DNA from: Wocania ichthyoenteri Th78
Lineage (GTDB): Bacteria > Bacteroidota > Bacteroidia > Flavobacteriales > Flavobacteriaceae
Length of the DNA stretch: 64,000 bases
Direction of reading: 5' to 3'
NCBI RefSeq assembly: GCF_000789235.1
Contig: NZ_KN525716.1
Location: forward strand, 2,400,100 to 2,464,099
The translations under genes and the position numbers were made by a program. Positions 1-9,409 of the stretch are shown here, one piece after another. Numbering within the stretch: position 1 is the first letter of the stretch; each line of letters begins with the position of its first letter. The notes under the pieces were generated by a model, which made no database searches, was not told where the DNA came from, and worked only from the letters and a program-made list of their open reading frames with translations.

Positions 1-433
1 TAAGCTTCCCTTTAGGGTTACAAGTGATAATTAAATGGAATAGGTTCTCACAAAAATTATTTGCCAAGTCGATCGCGGCGAGACTTTCAGGACTATCTCC
101 AGAACGTGCAAACGAAATCATTAAGATAGGCTGTTGTGGACTAATTAAAAAATCTTTTGAATGCGAAACAAAATCTGTCGATGCTACTGCTTGGGTTGTT
201 CTTCCAATCTTACGTTGAAAAAAGGTCTGAACAACTTCCCCGATATATGCTGAAGTGCCTGCGCCTATTAGTATTATTCTCAAGTCTTTGAAAACGAAAG
301 CTGTTTTTAAAAAAGAAGTTATCTTTTTATGCTCAGAGACAATGACAGAATAGGTTTCTTGCCATAGAAGTGGTTGCCCTTCTATTTCTTTAATAGTATT
401 GCTAGAGTGTAAAGGTATATCGTTTTTAATCAT
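1..433 (-). CDS. agaS: AgaS-type SIS-domain amino-sugar-phosphate isomerase/deaminase (3' end off the window)
   Basis: The gene starts at the ATG whose complement lies at 431-433 and runs off the left edge; about 144 residues are visible. The reading shows a SIS fold with GAGTSAYIGE (near residue 62) and SFARSGDSPES (near residue 111), the sugar-phosphate binding loops of the AgaS family. AgaS converts galactosamine-6-phosphate to tagatose-6-phosphate with loss of ammonia. This is inferred from family resemblance; GlmS-like SIS proteins are the alternative, but no glutaminase domain precedes it. A TACATTTG -7 box lies upstream on the same strand. The gene fits the amino-sugar theme of the window, because it would act after an N-acetyl-hexosamine-6-phosphate deacetylase. 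Confidence 0.8.
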   Translation of the reverse strand, partial: MIKNDIPLHSSNTIKEIEGQPLLWQETYSVIVSEHKKITSFLKTAFVFKDLRIILIGAGTSAYIGEVVQTFFQRKIGRTTQAVASTDFVSHSKDFLISPQQPILMISFARSGDSPESLAAIDLANNFCENLFHLIITCNPKGKL

Positions 434-491
434 ACGTTCGAATGGTCGTTAAATTTAAATGATTATTAACCTATATAAGGTATTAAGAAAT

Positions 492-499
492 CAAATGTA
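492..499 (-). promoter_or_regulatory. Putative -7 box (TACATTTG) of agaS
   Basis: The minus strand reads TACATTTG, a match to the Bacteroidetes -7 consensus TAnnTTTG, about 58 bases upstream of the agaS start. No TTG is found at the expected -33 spacing, so the promoter is only half supported. The stretch 500-769 holds no recognisable gene. Confidence 0.4.
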
Positions 500-769
500 A
501 GTTATTTTTAAGAATTTAGAAAGTAAAATGATAATATTTATTTATAAAACCTTCTTTTTTTAAAAAATAAATATATTTGAAATTCCAAAAAAGTTAATAT
601 GCATTGGTAAAACTGTACTGCAATTAAGATTTCAAACATTGAAATTAAAAGAAATGATATGATATATATATTGTTTACTGATGCTCTATGGTTTGATCCA
701 ATGAAAGAGCCTTTCGGCTTGGGTGTTTTAAGAGGGAGGAGTTTTTTTAGAGTATTATTTTTGGGTTAT

Positions 770-1045
770 GATTGGGAAGCATCGAAACCTGTTGATGAAA
801 TTCAAGCAATCCATGACACGCTACTAAAAAAGGAAGCTCGGTTTTTTTATATATATTCTTTGATTAAGCTGAAGGCTTATCTGTATATATTTGTGGTGAA
901 GCCTGGGTGATATAATTTCCCGAAACAATGGAATATTCATACTGCTCATATTCGCTTTTGCTCTGAAACTATCTTTAGGATTCATTTCGGCCTGAAAAAT
1001 ATCCAACAATTTGCCATTATCAAAATTGGAAACACGTAATTCATC
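770..1045 (-). pseudogene. Decayed fragment of a CRTAC1-like FG-GAP gene
   Basis: The minus strand encodes a stretch that matches residues ~300-390 of the intact CRTAC1-like protein at 6073-9396. Both carry LLDIFQAEMNP, then FRAKANMSSMNIPLF and SLQLNQ. The fragment then loses one T in a T-run, shifts frame and continues as SVSWIA-stop-ISSTGF, against the intact SVSRIS-G-VSSTDW, so a GGA codon has become TGA. It lacks both ends of the gene and sits antisense to susC, about 370 bases before it. It is a relic of a second paralogue or of a duplicated copy; the divergence shows it is not a recent copy. Nothing here is expected to make a working protein. Confidence 0.85.
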
Positions 1046-1357
1046 TTAATAAAATTACTTCTTGCTTAAAAATTATTTATTCATATCAAATAGAACATGA
1101 TGAAACGAAAGAAAAAAGATCATTACTATTTTTTAAGATATGACTTTTGTTAAAGTCATTTGGTGTTAAAACCAAGAAGTAATATTAGATAACATCTTAA
1201 GTAGGATCTTAAATTGCTTTAAATCAGTAAATTAATATGGTATATTTAACAACAACTATAATTTATTTTCTTTATATTTAATAATATTTATTAAAGCTTA
1301 TGTAAAAACTTAAATTAACAAAAAGAAAGAATATGAAGCATTAATAATTTCTTTTAC
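1046..1357. other. AT-rich leader region before susC, no gene seen
   Basis: Very AT-rich sequence with no open frame of note on either strand. The left part still contains the end of the CRTAC1 relic (homology to the GVDVADFNND segment), and the right part leads into the susC promoter. Confidence 0.5.
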
Positions 1358-1387
1358 TTGTTTATTTAAAAATTTATATTACATTAG
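1358..1387 (+). promoter_or_regulatory. Putative promoter of the susC operon
   Basis: TTG at 1358-1360, a 19-base spacer, then TACATTAG at 1380-1387. This fits the Bacteroidetes promoter form TTG-N19-TAnnTTTG with one mismatch in the -7 box. The susC ATG follows 32 bases after the box. The same TACATTAG occurs at nearly the same distance from the ATG at 25259. Confidence 0.6.
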
Positions 1388-1419
1388 CATTTAATAATTA
1401 ATCTAAATACTTATTTTTT

Positions 1420-4400
1420 ATGAAAAAGCTATTACTTACCTTTCTATTCATGCTATCAGCTCATCTAGGCATTATGGGGAGTCCCAATTTACATCCTATT
1501 AATGAAGTTGAGCAGGATGTTGAAGTTAAAGGAAAAGTGCTGGATGAAGCAGGAGTTCCGTTAATTGGTGCCTCAATATTGGAAGTTGGGACAAACAATG
1601 GAGCGGTTACTGATTTTGATGGTAACTTTAATATTAGGGTTCAAAACAGGAACTCATTAATTGTTGTAAGTTTTATAGGATATGAAGACCAAACATTTTC
1701 AGCCAAACAAGATTATATCGAGATACGGTTATTCTCAGGAGCAACTTTATTAGATGAAGCGGTCGTTATTGGTTACGGCTCAATTAAGAAGTCCGATATA
1801 ACTGGATCCATTGCTTCGGTAACCACAGACGATTTAAATCAATTCCCTACAGCTAATCCTGTTCAAGCTTTACAGGGAAGAGCATCGGGCGTCTCAATTA
1901 GTTCGCTAAATGGAGGAGAACCTGGTGCCGACTACAGGATACGGATTAGAGGAAACACGTCTATAAGTGCATCAAACAATCCTCTATTTGTTGTAGACGG
2001 GTTCCCGCAAGCTTCAATGCCTCCTGCGGATGATATATCCTCTGTAGAAGTTCTTAAAGATGCTTCTGCCACTGCGATTTATGGCTCAAGAGGAGCAAAC
2101 GGTGTTGTTTTAATAACTACGAAAAAAGGGAAGTCTGGCAAGATGAGAATTAATCTCAACATTTCTCATGCTAGTCAAAATGAAATCAAAAGATATAAAT
2201 TAATGAATGCTCAGCAGTATGGTGAGTACATGAACGAACTTGACGCGCTTTCTGGAAGTTCACCTACATTTCCTAACACTTCAGGATTAGGTCTCGGCAC
2301 AGATTGGCAAGAAGAGATTTCACAGAATGGTGAAATTCAAAATTATAACCTATCAGTTTCTGGTGGAAATGAAAAGATTAATTATTACCTTTCTGGTACA
2401 TCATTTAACCAAAAAGGAATTATCTTAAACTCCGACTACAATAGATACTCTATAACTTCTAATATAAACGGAAAGCTATCCGACCGATTAGATATAGGGG
2501 CTAATATATTTTCTCGAAGAACTAAAAGTGATAGGATTTCTAGTCGTGAAGGTACATCTGGTAGTCAAGGGGGGGGGTACTTACCTCCGCATTAACTTTT
2601 GCGCCTACTTCAGGGGTGTTTGAAGATGATGGAATAACCTATTCAATCGACCCCTTTAATCCTCTTTATGACAATCCGTTGGCCGCGGCTAATGAGAGAA
2701 CTGATGATTTTATATCTGACTATTTTCAGTCAAGCGTATTTGGGGAATATAAAATCCTTAATAATTTGAAATTTAAAAGTGTGTTAGGTGCAACTGTACA
2801 AAATGATTTTAGAGGAACATATCAATCAAGTAAATTAGTGTATGGAGGTTCTTTTAACGGTATAGCAGCCATAGACAACGGTAAACGAACTAGTATATTG
2901 ACAGAGAATTATCTTACGTATTCACTCAATTTTAATGATAGACATGAACTAACTATATTAGGAGGGTATTCATTTCAGCAGTTTGAGAGATTAAATAGTC
3001 GAGCAAGGTCAAGTGGTTTTATAACGGACAGCTCCCTCTATTTTAATTTAGGTTCTGGCGCCTTGGCTGAACCGCCGTCTTCAAGTTTTGAGGAATCCAA
3101 GTTAATTTCATATTTTGGTAGAATCAATTATGGATACAAAAACAAATATCTTTTAACTGCAACTTTAAGAAGGGACGGTTCTTCAGTTTTAGCTGAAGGA
3201 AATAAATGGGATATATTTCCCTCTGCCGCTTTGGGGTGGAATATTCACAAGGAAGGTTTTTTGAGTGATTCAAATACTATTAATCAAATGAAATTTAGAC
3301 TGAGCTACGGAGTCTCAGGGAACAATCAATCAGTACAACCCTACTCTTCTTTGGCACGTTTTAGAACAGTAGGAGCTATCTATAATGGAGTTCGAGTGAA
3401 TGCTGTAAGTCCTCAAAGTCTTTCAAACCGTGAATTAGAATGGGAAAGAACGGCACAAACGAATATAGGTTTTGATTTAGGCTTATTTCATTCAAAAATT
3501 TCATTAACAGCAGACTATTATGACATGACAACATCAAAACTTCTTTTTAGTACACCAATTCCACTTTACCTTGGAGTAGGTAATAGTGCTTTAAAAAATA
3601 TTGGTGAAACTGGTAATAAAGGAGTTGAATTTTCAATTGGAATTAAAGATATAATTAAAACCATTCGCTGGAACACTAATTTTAATATTTCTTTCAATAA
3701 AAATAAGGTGAAAAAACTACCTAATGGAGAGGATATTTTGTACCAAAGTGGGAGACCAGGTCAATTTGTAGGAATAAACAATACTCAAATTCTAACTGAA
3801 GGTAAACCAATTGGTCTATTTCATGGTTTTGTTTACGATGGTGTACAACAAAGTGGGGATGAACTTTTAACTAACGCAGAAGGTCTAGGCGGTGAGAAGT
3901 TCAAAGACCTAAATGGAGATGGAGTACTAGATGCAGATGATCGTATGATTATTGGGGACCCTAATCCAGATTTTCATTGGGGTTGGAATAATAGCTTTAG
4001 TTATAAGGGTATAGATTTAAATATATTCATACAAGGTGTGCAAGGAAATGACATACTAAACTATACTAGATTGTGGCTTGAAGATGGAGTAGGACGAAGA
4101 AATGCGTCCACAGCACTTTTGAACAGATGGACACCAAACAACTCAGATACAGATGTACCTAAGGCTTCTATAACAAGAACACAAAGTTTATCATCTAGAT
4201 GGATTGAAGATGGAAGTTATGTCAGGTTAAAAGATATTACATTAGGTTATACTTTACCCGATATGGTGACAGAAAAATTAAAAATGAGTTCTCTTAGAAT
4301 TTATATAAGTGGGCAGAATTTATGGACAAAAACAGATTATTCAGGTTTTGATCCAGAAGTAGGAAGAGGCGGAGCTATAGAAGCAATAGGTGTTGATTTT

Positions 4401-4454
4401 GGAAGTTATCCAAATACTAGAAACGTCACTTTAGGTATGAATTTAAGTTTTTAA
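1420..4454 (+). CDS. susC: SusC-family TonB-dependent outer-membrane transporter, interrupted by a frameshift at a G9 tract
   Basis: SusC imports oligosaccharides across the outer membrane with its SusD lid. The upstream frame (1420-2595) has a signal peptide (residues 1-20), a carboxypeptidase-regulatory-like domain (~35-105), a TonB-box-like DEAVVIGYG (112-120) and a plug with the SusC signature DASATAIYGSRGANGVVLIT (214-233). The downstream frame (to 4454) has the rest of the barrel, ending in the aromatic NLSF. The frames meet at nine Gs (2569-2577). With ten Gs the reading continues as GGG-VLTSALTFAP into the downstream frame, giving one protein of about 1011 residues. As written, translation stops 18 bases after the tract. 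A missed G in the assembly, phase variation or true inactivation are all possible. SusD follows after 24 bases. Confidence 0.93.
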
Positions 4455-4478
4455 AATAAATAACAAAATCGAAAAGAA

Positions 4479-5993
4479 ATGAAACATTTTATCAAAAATT
4501 TATATATAATTTTAATACTAGTATTTACTGCCTGTTCTGATTTAACAGAAGATCCAGTATCTGTTTTGGCTCCTGAGGGATTTTTTACAGGTCCTGATGA
4601 CGTTGAAGCTGCTCTGTTTGGTGTTTATGGAAGAATGACCTCTGATGCAGCTTGGGGTGGAGAATTGACTCAGTCGCTTATTTTAATGAGTGATATGGTA
4701 TCAGTTGGTAATACTGGAGCGGCCTCTCAAAATTTTGAATTGGATCAATTTAATCTTGCTCCTGATCATTACTATTCCAGAGTAAATTGGGCTAGGGCTT
4801 ATGACATTATCAATGCTGCTAATACAGCCATTATTGGAGCAAGATCGATAAATGTTGATGAAAATTTAAAATTAAGGTTAGAAGCAGAAGCTAGAGCGCT
4901 TAGAGCTTTTAATTACTATACTTTTACGAGGCTCTATGGCGCTATGCCTTATTTGGAAGAACCTGCAACAAGTATTGAGGAGTCTCTAAGTTTAGAAAGA
5001 ATGTCAGAATCTGAACTTTATGATAAAATTATTGAAGATTTAGAGTTTGCTTTTGTTGAAAATAGATTGCCCAACGTAAATGATGGAGGTGCTAGAACAA
5101 GAGTCACGCGTGGAACTGTAGCTACAATATTAGCCTCTGTACATCTTACAAGAGAGAATTGGCAAGAAGCTTACAATAAAGCTAAGTGGGTAATGGACAA
5201 TAAAGGAACTTTTGGATATGATTTGGTTACTGATTATCAAGATTTGTTCGATGCTACAAAACAAGATGGTATTGCAGAACATATTTTGGCAGTTGATTTT
5301 TTAGGAGGCTATCGCGCAGCAGATAATGATGATACTATGTCACCTTTGACAGGTGTAGGTGGTGTCTCTGGTGTTTCTGGCGGATGGAGTATTGTAGTAC
5401 CGACAATGAAAGTATATGATGATTGGGATAATAAAGATTATAGAAAAGGAGTAGCTTTAGATACTGCTGTTGTTAATGCTAGTGGAGATATAATTAGTTA
5501 TCAGGATTTCCCTAGAGCCAAAAGACCTCACATAGCAAAATATAACAGGTTTTTGGGTAACGCAGGAGGGTCTGGAAGACGATCTGATTATAATTATTGT
5601 TTATTTAGATATGCTGAAGTTGTTTTGATTGCCGCTGAAGCCTTAAATGAATTACAAGGTCCAAATGCTGAGAATCTTTCATATGTAAATTTAGTTAGGG
5701 CTAGAGCCAGAAATAATCCCGCAGGCGCATCTAACTTCCCTACAGACGTTTCGCTAGGTTTAACCCAAGATCAACTAAGAGATACAATTATGAATGATAG
5801 AAGACTAGAACTATCTTTTGAGTATAAAAGATGGTTTGATATTAAAAGGAAAAAATTGGGGGACGCCGCCTTTAAAGGTCCAAACTCTTTAGAGCCACAA
5901 CCTCTTTTTGATTCAAGCAAGCACTATCTTATGCCAATTCCCCAAACTGAAATTGATGTTAATCCTAATATTTCCCAAAATCCTTTTTATTAG
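4479..5993 (+). CDS. susD: SusD/RagB-family glycan-binding outer-membrane lipoprotein
   Basis: A SusD-like lipoprotein of 504 residues. It starts with a lipobox ending in C19 (LVFTAC). The N-terminal helical SusD-like domain (about residues 20-230) has the typical text RALRAFNYYTFTRLYG, and the C-terminal RagB/SusD domain ends with RRLELSFEYKRWFDIKR and YLMPIPQTEIDVNPNISQNP, both standard family marks. It binds glycan at the cell surface and closes over SusC. It lies 24 bases after susC in the same direction, and a terminator-like hairpin follows it, so susC-susD may be expressed at a higher level than the genes behind. The substrate cannot be read from the sequence. Confidence 0.97.
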   Translation: MKHFIKNLYIILILVFTACSDLTEDPVSVLAPEGFFTGPDDVEAALFGVYGRMTSDAAWGGELTQSLILMSDMVSVGNTGAASQNFELDQFNLAPDHYYSRVNWARAYDIINAANTAIIGARSINVDENLKLRLEAEARALRAFNYYTFTRLYGAMPYLEEPATSIEESLSLERMSESELYDKIIEDLEFAFVENRLPNVNDGGARTRVTRGTVATILASVHLTRENWQEAYNKAKWVMDNKGTFGYDLVTDYQDLFDATKQDGIAEHILAVDFLGGYRAADNDDTMSPLTGVGGVSGVSGGWSIVVPTMKVYDDWDNKDYRKGVALDTAVVNASGDIISYQDFPRAKRPHIAKYNRFLGNAGGSGRRSDYNYCLFRYAEVVLIAAEALNELQGPNAENLSYVNLVRARARNNPAGASNFPTDVSLGLTQDQLRDTIMNDRRLELSFEYKRWFDIKRKKLGDAAFKGPNSLEPQPLFDSSKHYLMPIPQTEIDVNPNISQNPFY

Positions 5994-6022
5994 ATAGCAA
6001 ATTTAAATTTCCAAAAACAATC

Positions 6023-6063
6023 GGGGAGGATTTTTCATAATTTATGGATATCTTCCCTTTTTT
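6023..6063 (+). terminator. Hairpin with T-run between susD and the CRTAC1-like gene
   Basis: GGGAGGAT (6024-6031) can pair with ATCTTCCC (6050-6057), with one G-T pair, and a run of six T follows (6058-6063). It is a likely intrinsic terminator or attenuator, and the next ATG lies only 10 bases beyond. Partial termination here would uncouple susCD from the downstream enzymes. Confidence 0.65.
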
Positions 6064-6072
6064 ATAAATATT

Positions 6073-9000
6073 ATGAAATTAGTGAAATCAATCATTATAT
6101 CAGCTCTATCTTCTTTGATTTTGTTTTCATGTACAACAAAGAACAAAGTGGAATTACTGGAGTTGCCTTTGTTTCGAGCATTAAATAGCGAAGAAAGTGG
6201 TGTCAATTTTACAAATCACATTACTATTAGTGATTCGCTAAACTTTTTTAATTTTGGTTACATTTATTCAGGAGGAGGTGTTGCTATAGGAGACCTCAAC
6301 AATGACGGGCTTCAAGATATTTTTTTTGTTGGTAATCAAGTAGGAAATAGACTTTACCTTAATAAAGGAGATCTAAAATTTAAAGATATCACTACAAATG
6401 CACACTTAAAGACTAACAATAAATGGTGTACAGGAGTTACAATGGCGGATGTTAATGGTGATGGTTATTTGGATATCTATGTATCTGTTTCAGGAACAAA
6501 GAAAATGGACAGAAAGAACCTATTATATATTAACAATCAAGACCTGACGTTTACCGAATCTGCTGAGATTAGTGGTGTTTCAGACAATGGTTACAGCTCA
6601 CAATCTACTTTTTTTGATTATGATAGAGATGGTGATTTGGATCTATTCGTAGCAAACTATCCTCCAGCAGGTTTTCAGAATTCTCAAAAATATTATCGTA
6701 ATAAAATGGATAATGTTCAAGAAGAAGACACCGACCATCTATTTGAGAACAATGGAGAAGGGGTTTTTATAAACGTAACAAAAAAGGCTGGACTGTTTTC
6801 ATATGGACTTTCATTAAGTGCTACTGTTGGGGATTTCAACCAGGATGGTTGGCCAGACATTTATGTTTCAAATGATTTTTCAACACCTGATTATTTTTAT
6901 TTTAATAATGGAGATGGGACTTTCAAAGAAGCTAACCAAAACACAACAAAGAATACTTCATTTTATGGAATGGGAGTGGATGTTGCCGATTTTAATAATG
7001 ACAAATTGTTGGATATTTTTCAAGCCGAAATGAATCCTGAAGATAATTTCAGAGCAAAAGCGAATATGAGCAGTATGAATATTCCATTGTTTTGGGAAGC
7101 AGTGTCGCTCGGGTTTGGTTACCAGTATATGCAAAATAGCCTTCAACTTAACCAAGGAATAAAAGAAAATGGGCTTCCTTTTTTTAGTAACGTGTCACGG
7201 ATTTCTGGAGTCTCCTCAACAGATTGGAGTTGGGCTCCACTATTTATAGATATGGATAATGACGGTTGGAAAGATATTTTCATAACTAATGGCATACGCA
7301 GAGATATAAACAATAAAGATTTTTTCAAAAGGTTAGAGAAGCCAGCTTTTGTCAATCAGTTTAAAACGCATAAAGAATTGGCAGAAGCTATGCCTTTTAG
7401 TAAAGTTCCCAATTATGCCTTCAAAAATAATGGAGGAATTAAGTTTGAAAACATCTCTTCTAATTGGGGGTTAGATTTTAAAGGATTTTCTAATGGAGCC
7501 TCTTATGGGGATCTTGATAATGATGGTGATCTGGATATAGTAGTCAATAATGTAGACTCCGTCGCCGTAATTTTTGAAAATAGGTCTAATAATATTTCAA
7601 AGAAGCGTTTTCTAAGATTTAAATTGAAAGGGGATGCAGGCAATACCTTTGGGGTGGGAACCAAGATAGAATTGAATAATAATGGAGACATCCAGTTTCA
7701 GGAGTTTACAATGACTCGTGGCTATCTGTCTTCAGTAGAACCCATTGTACATTTCGGAACAGGAGAACTGGAGACTGTCAAAAAGGTAACAATTACTTGG
7801 CCTGATGGTCGTCAACAAGAATTACATAATGTACCTACCAATAAAATCATTACCATAGATTATAAGAATTCGAATGAGCAGAAATTTAACTCATACTCAA
7901 GTCCCCAAAAATATTTGAAGGAGGTTTCTGTAAGTAACGGTCTTTTCTATACGCATATAGAAAATGACTATGATGATTTTAAGAAAGAACCTTTATTACC
8001 TCATAAAACATCTCAATTTGGCCCTGGTATTGCCGTTTCCGATATTAATCATGATGGACTAGACGATCTATATATTGGAGGAGCAAAGGGGTCAAAAGGA
8101 AAATTGATGGTTCAACTTTCAGATGGAAAATTTGAGGAATTGTCGGGGCCATGGGACAACGACTATGATTATGAAGATATAGGAGCCATTTTTTTTGATG
8201 CGGATCAGGACAATGACTTTGATCTTTATGTGGTAAGCGGTGGCAATGAATTTGAAATAGATTCTCCATTACTTGAAGACAGATTATACATAAATGAAGG
8301 GTTAGGAAAATTCCATAAATCATTGGATGCCCTTCCAAAAATGAGAACAAGTGGATCTTGTGTTGTTTCTTTAGATTTTGATAAAGATGGTGATATGGAT
8401 CTGTTTGTTGGCGGCAGATTGATTCCTGGAAAATACCCGTTCCCTGCAAATAGTTATCTTTTGGAAAATGTAGGCGTGAATGGAAAAGCCAAATTTACTG
8501 ATATCACAAAGGAAAGTGCCCCAAGTTTGTTAAAGCCAGGTTTGGTAACAGCATCTGTTGCTTCAGATTTTGATTCAGACGGAGACCTTGACCTTATAAT
8601 TGTGGGAGAATGGATGCCCATTTCTTTTTTCGAAAATGACAAAGGTTATTTCAAAGATGTTACCGAAATATACGGTATGACCGATACTGTAGGTTGGTGG
8701 AGTAGCATTATTACCGATGATTTTGATGATGATGGTATCGATGATTATGTAGTTGGTAACTTAGGCCGGAATTACAAATATCAAGCAACCAAGGAACAGA
8801 GTTTTGATATATTTGTTGCTGATTTTGACAATAATAAAAAACAGGATTTAGTGCTAGGATATTACAACGAAGGAGTACAATATCCTGTTCGTGGTCGTCA
8901 ATGTTCTGCCCAACAAGTACCAGAACTCGAGTTCAAGTTCAAAAGCTACACAGATTTTGCAAAAGCAACTATACAAGATGTTTATACCGAAGAGGCTTTA

Positions 9001-9396
9001 AAGTCTTCCCTTCATTATAAGGCCAAAACATTTTCAAGTTTATTTATTAAAAACACTTCCAATAAAAGAATGGAAATTATAGACCTTCCTGAAAGTGCTC
9101 AAATCTCTAGTATTAATGGGATGATATCAAGAGACTTTAACCAAGACGGAAACAAGGACATTCTGGCTGTTGGAAACCTATTCGCCTCTGAAGTGGAAAC
9201 TCCAAGAAATGATGCGTCCTATGGTTTTTTGCTTGTTGGAGATGGAATGGGTAATTTCTCGAAGGTAAATTATCAAAAAAGTGGCTTGTACGTTCCTGGG
9301 GATGCAAAGGCAATCTCAGTACTAAAGACTGGTAGCAAAAATTTAATTGTGGTAGCAAATAATAATGCCCCAATGCAAGTGTTTGAAATTAAATAA
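6073..9396 (+). CDS. CRTAC1-like FG-GAP/VCBS repeat lipoprotein with ASPIC/UnbV domain
   Basis: A large exported lipoprotein (1107 residues; lipobox ILFSC, C20). It carries many FG-GAP/VCBS repeats with calcium-binding cores such as DLNNDGLQD, DVNGDGYLD, DYDRDGDLD and DFNQDGWPD, forming one or two beta-propellers. An ASPIC/UnbV domain lies at about 525-597 and includes ITWPDGRQQ. More repeats follow to the end. Such proteins are common next to susCD in Flavobacteriia, where they probably bind glycan or protein partners at the surface; no enzymatic activity is established. A decayed copy of residues ~300-390 lies at 770-1045. The gene follows susD after a terminator-like hairpin and precedes the GH20-like gene by 13 bases. 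Confidence 0.9.
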   Translation: MKLVKSIIISALSSLILFSCTTKNKVELLELPLFRALNSEESGVNFTNHITISDSLNFFNFGYIYSGGGVAIGDLNNDGLQDIFFVGNQVGNRLYLNKGDLKFKDITTNAHLKTNNKWCTGVTMADVNGDGYLDIYVSVSGTKKMDRKNLLYINNQDLTFTESAEISGVSDNGYSSQSTFFDYDRDGDLDLFVANYPPAGFQNSQKYYRNKMDNVQEEDTDHLFENNGEGVFINVTKKAGLFSYGLSLSATVGDFNQDGWPDIYVSNDFSTPDYFYFNNGDGTFKEANQNTTKNTSFYGMGVDVADFNNDKLLDIFQAEMNPEDNFRAKANMSSMNIPLFWEAVSLGFGYQYMQNSLQLNQGIKENGLPFFSNVSRISGVSSTDWSWAPLFIDMDNDGWKDIFITNGIRRDINNKDFFKRLEKPAFVNQFKTHKELAEAMPFSKVPNYAFKNNGGIKFENISSNWGLDFKGFSNGASYGDLDNDGDLDIVVNNVDSVAVIFENRSNNISKKRFLRFKLKGDAGNTFGVGTKIELNNNGDIQFQEFTMTRGYLSSVEPIVHFGTGELETVKKVTITWPDGRQQELHNVPTNKIITIDYKNSNEQKFNSYSSPQKYLKEVSVSNGLFYTHIENDYDDFKKEPLLPHKTSQFGPGIAVSDINHDGLDDLYIGGAKGSKGKLMVQLSDGKFEELSGPWDNDYDYEDIGAIFFDADQDNDFDLYVVSGGNEFEIDSPLLEDRLYINEGLGKFHKSLDALPKMRTSGSCVVSLDFDKDGDMDLFVGGRLIPGKYPFPANSYLLENVGVNGKAKFTDITKESAPSLLKPGLVTASVASDFDSDGDLDLIIVGEWMPISFFENDKGYFKDVTEIYGMTDTVGWWSSIITDDFDDDGIDDYVVGNLGRNYKYQATKEQSFDIFVADFDNNKKQDLVLGYYNEGVQYPVRGRQCSAQQVPELEFKFKSYTDFAKATIQDVYTEEALKSSLHYKAKTFSSLFIKNTSNKRMEIIDLPESAQISSINGMISRDFNQDGNKDILAVGNLFASEVETPRNDASYGFLLVGDGMGNFSKVNYQKSGLYVPGDAKAISVLKTGSKNLIVVANNNAPMQVFEIK

Positions 9397-9409
9397 AAAT
9401 TAACATACT

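Noticed and set aside
659-910. 83-codon + strand frame near the left edge
   Set aside because: It lies opposite the CRTAC1 relic, which explains the sequence better.
8045-8449. 134-codon frame antisense to the CRTAC1-like gene
   Set aside because: His/Leu-rich shadow of calcium-binding repeats; no start context.
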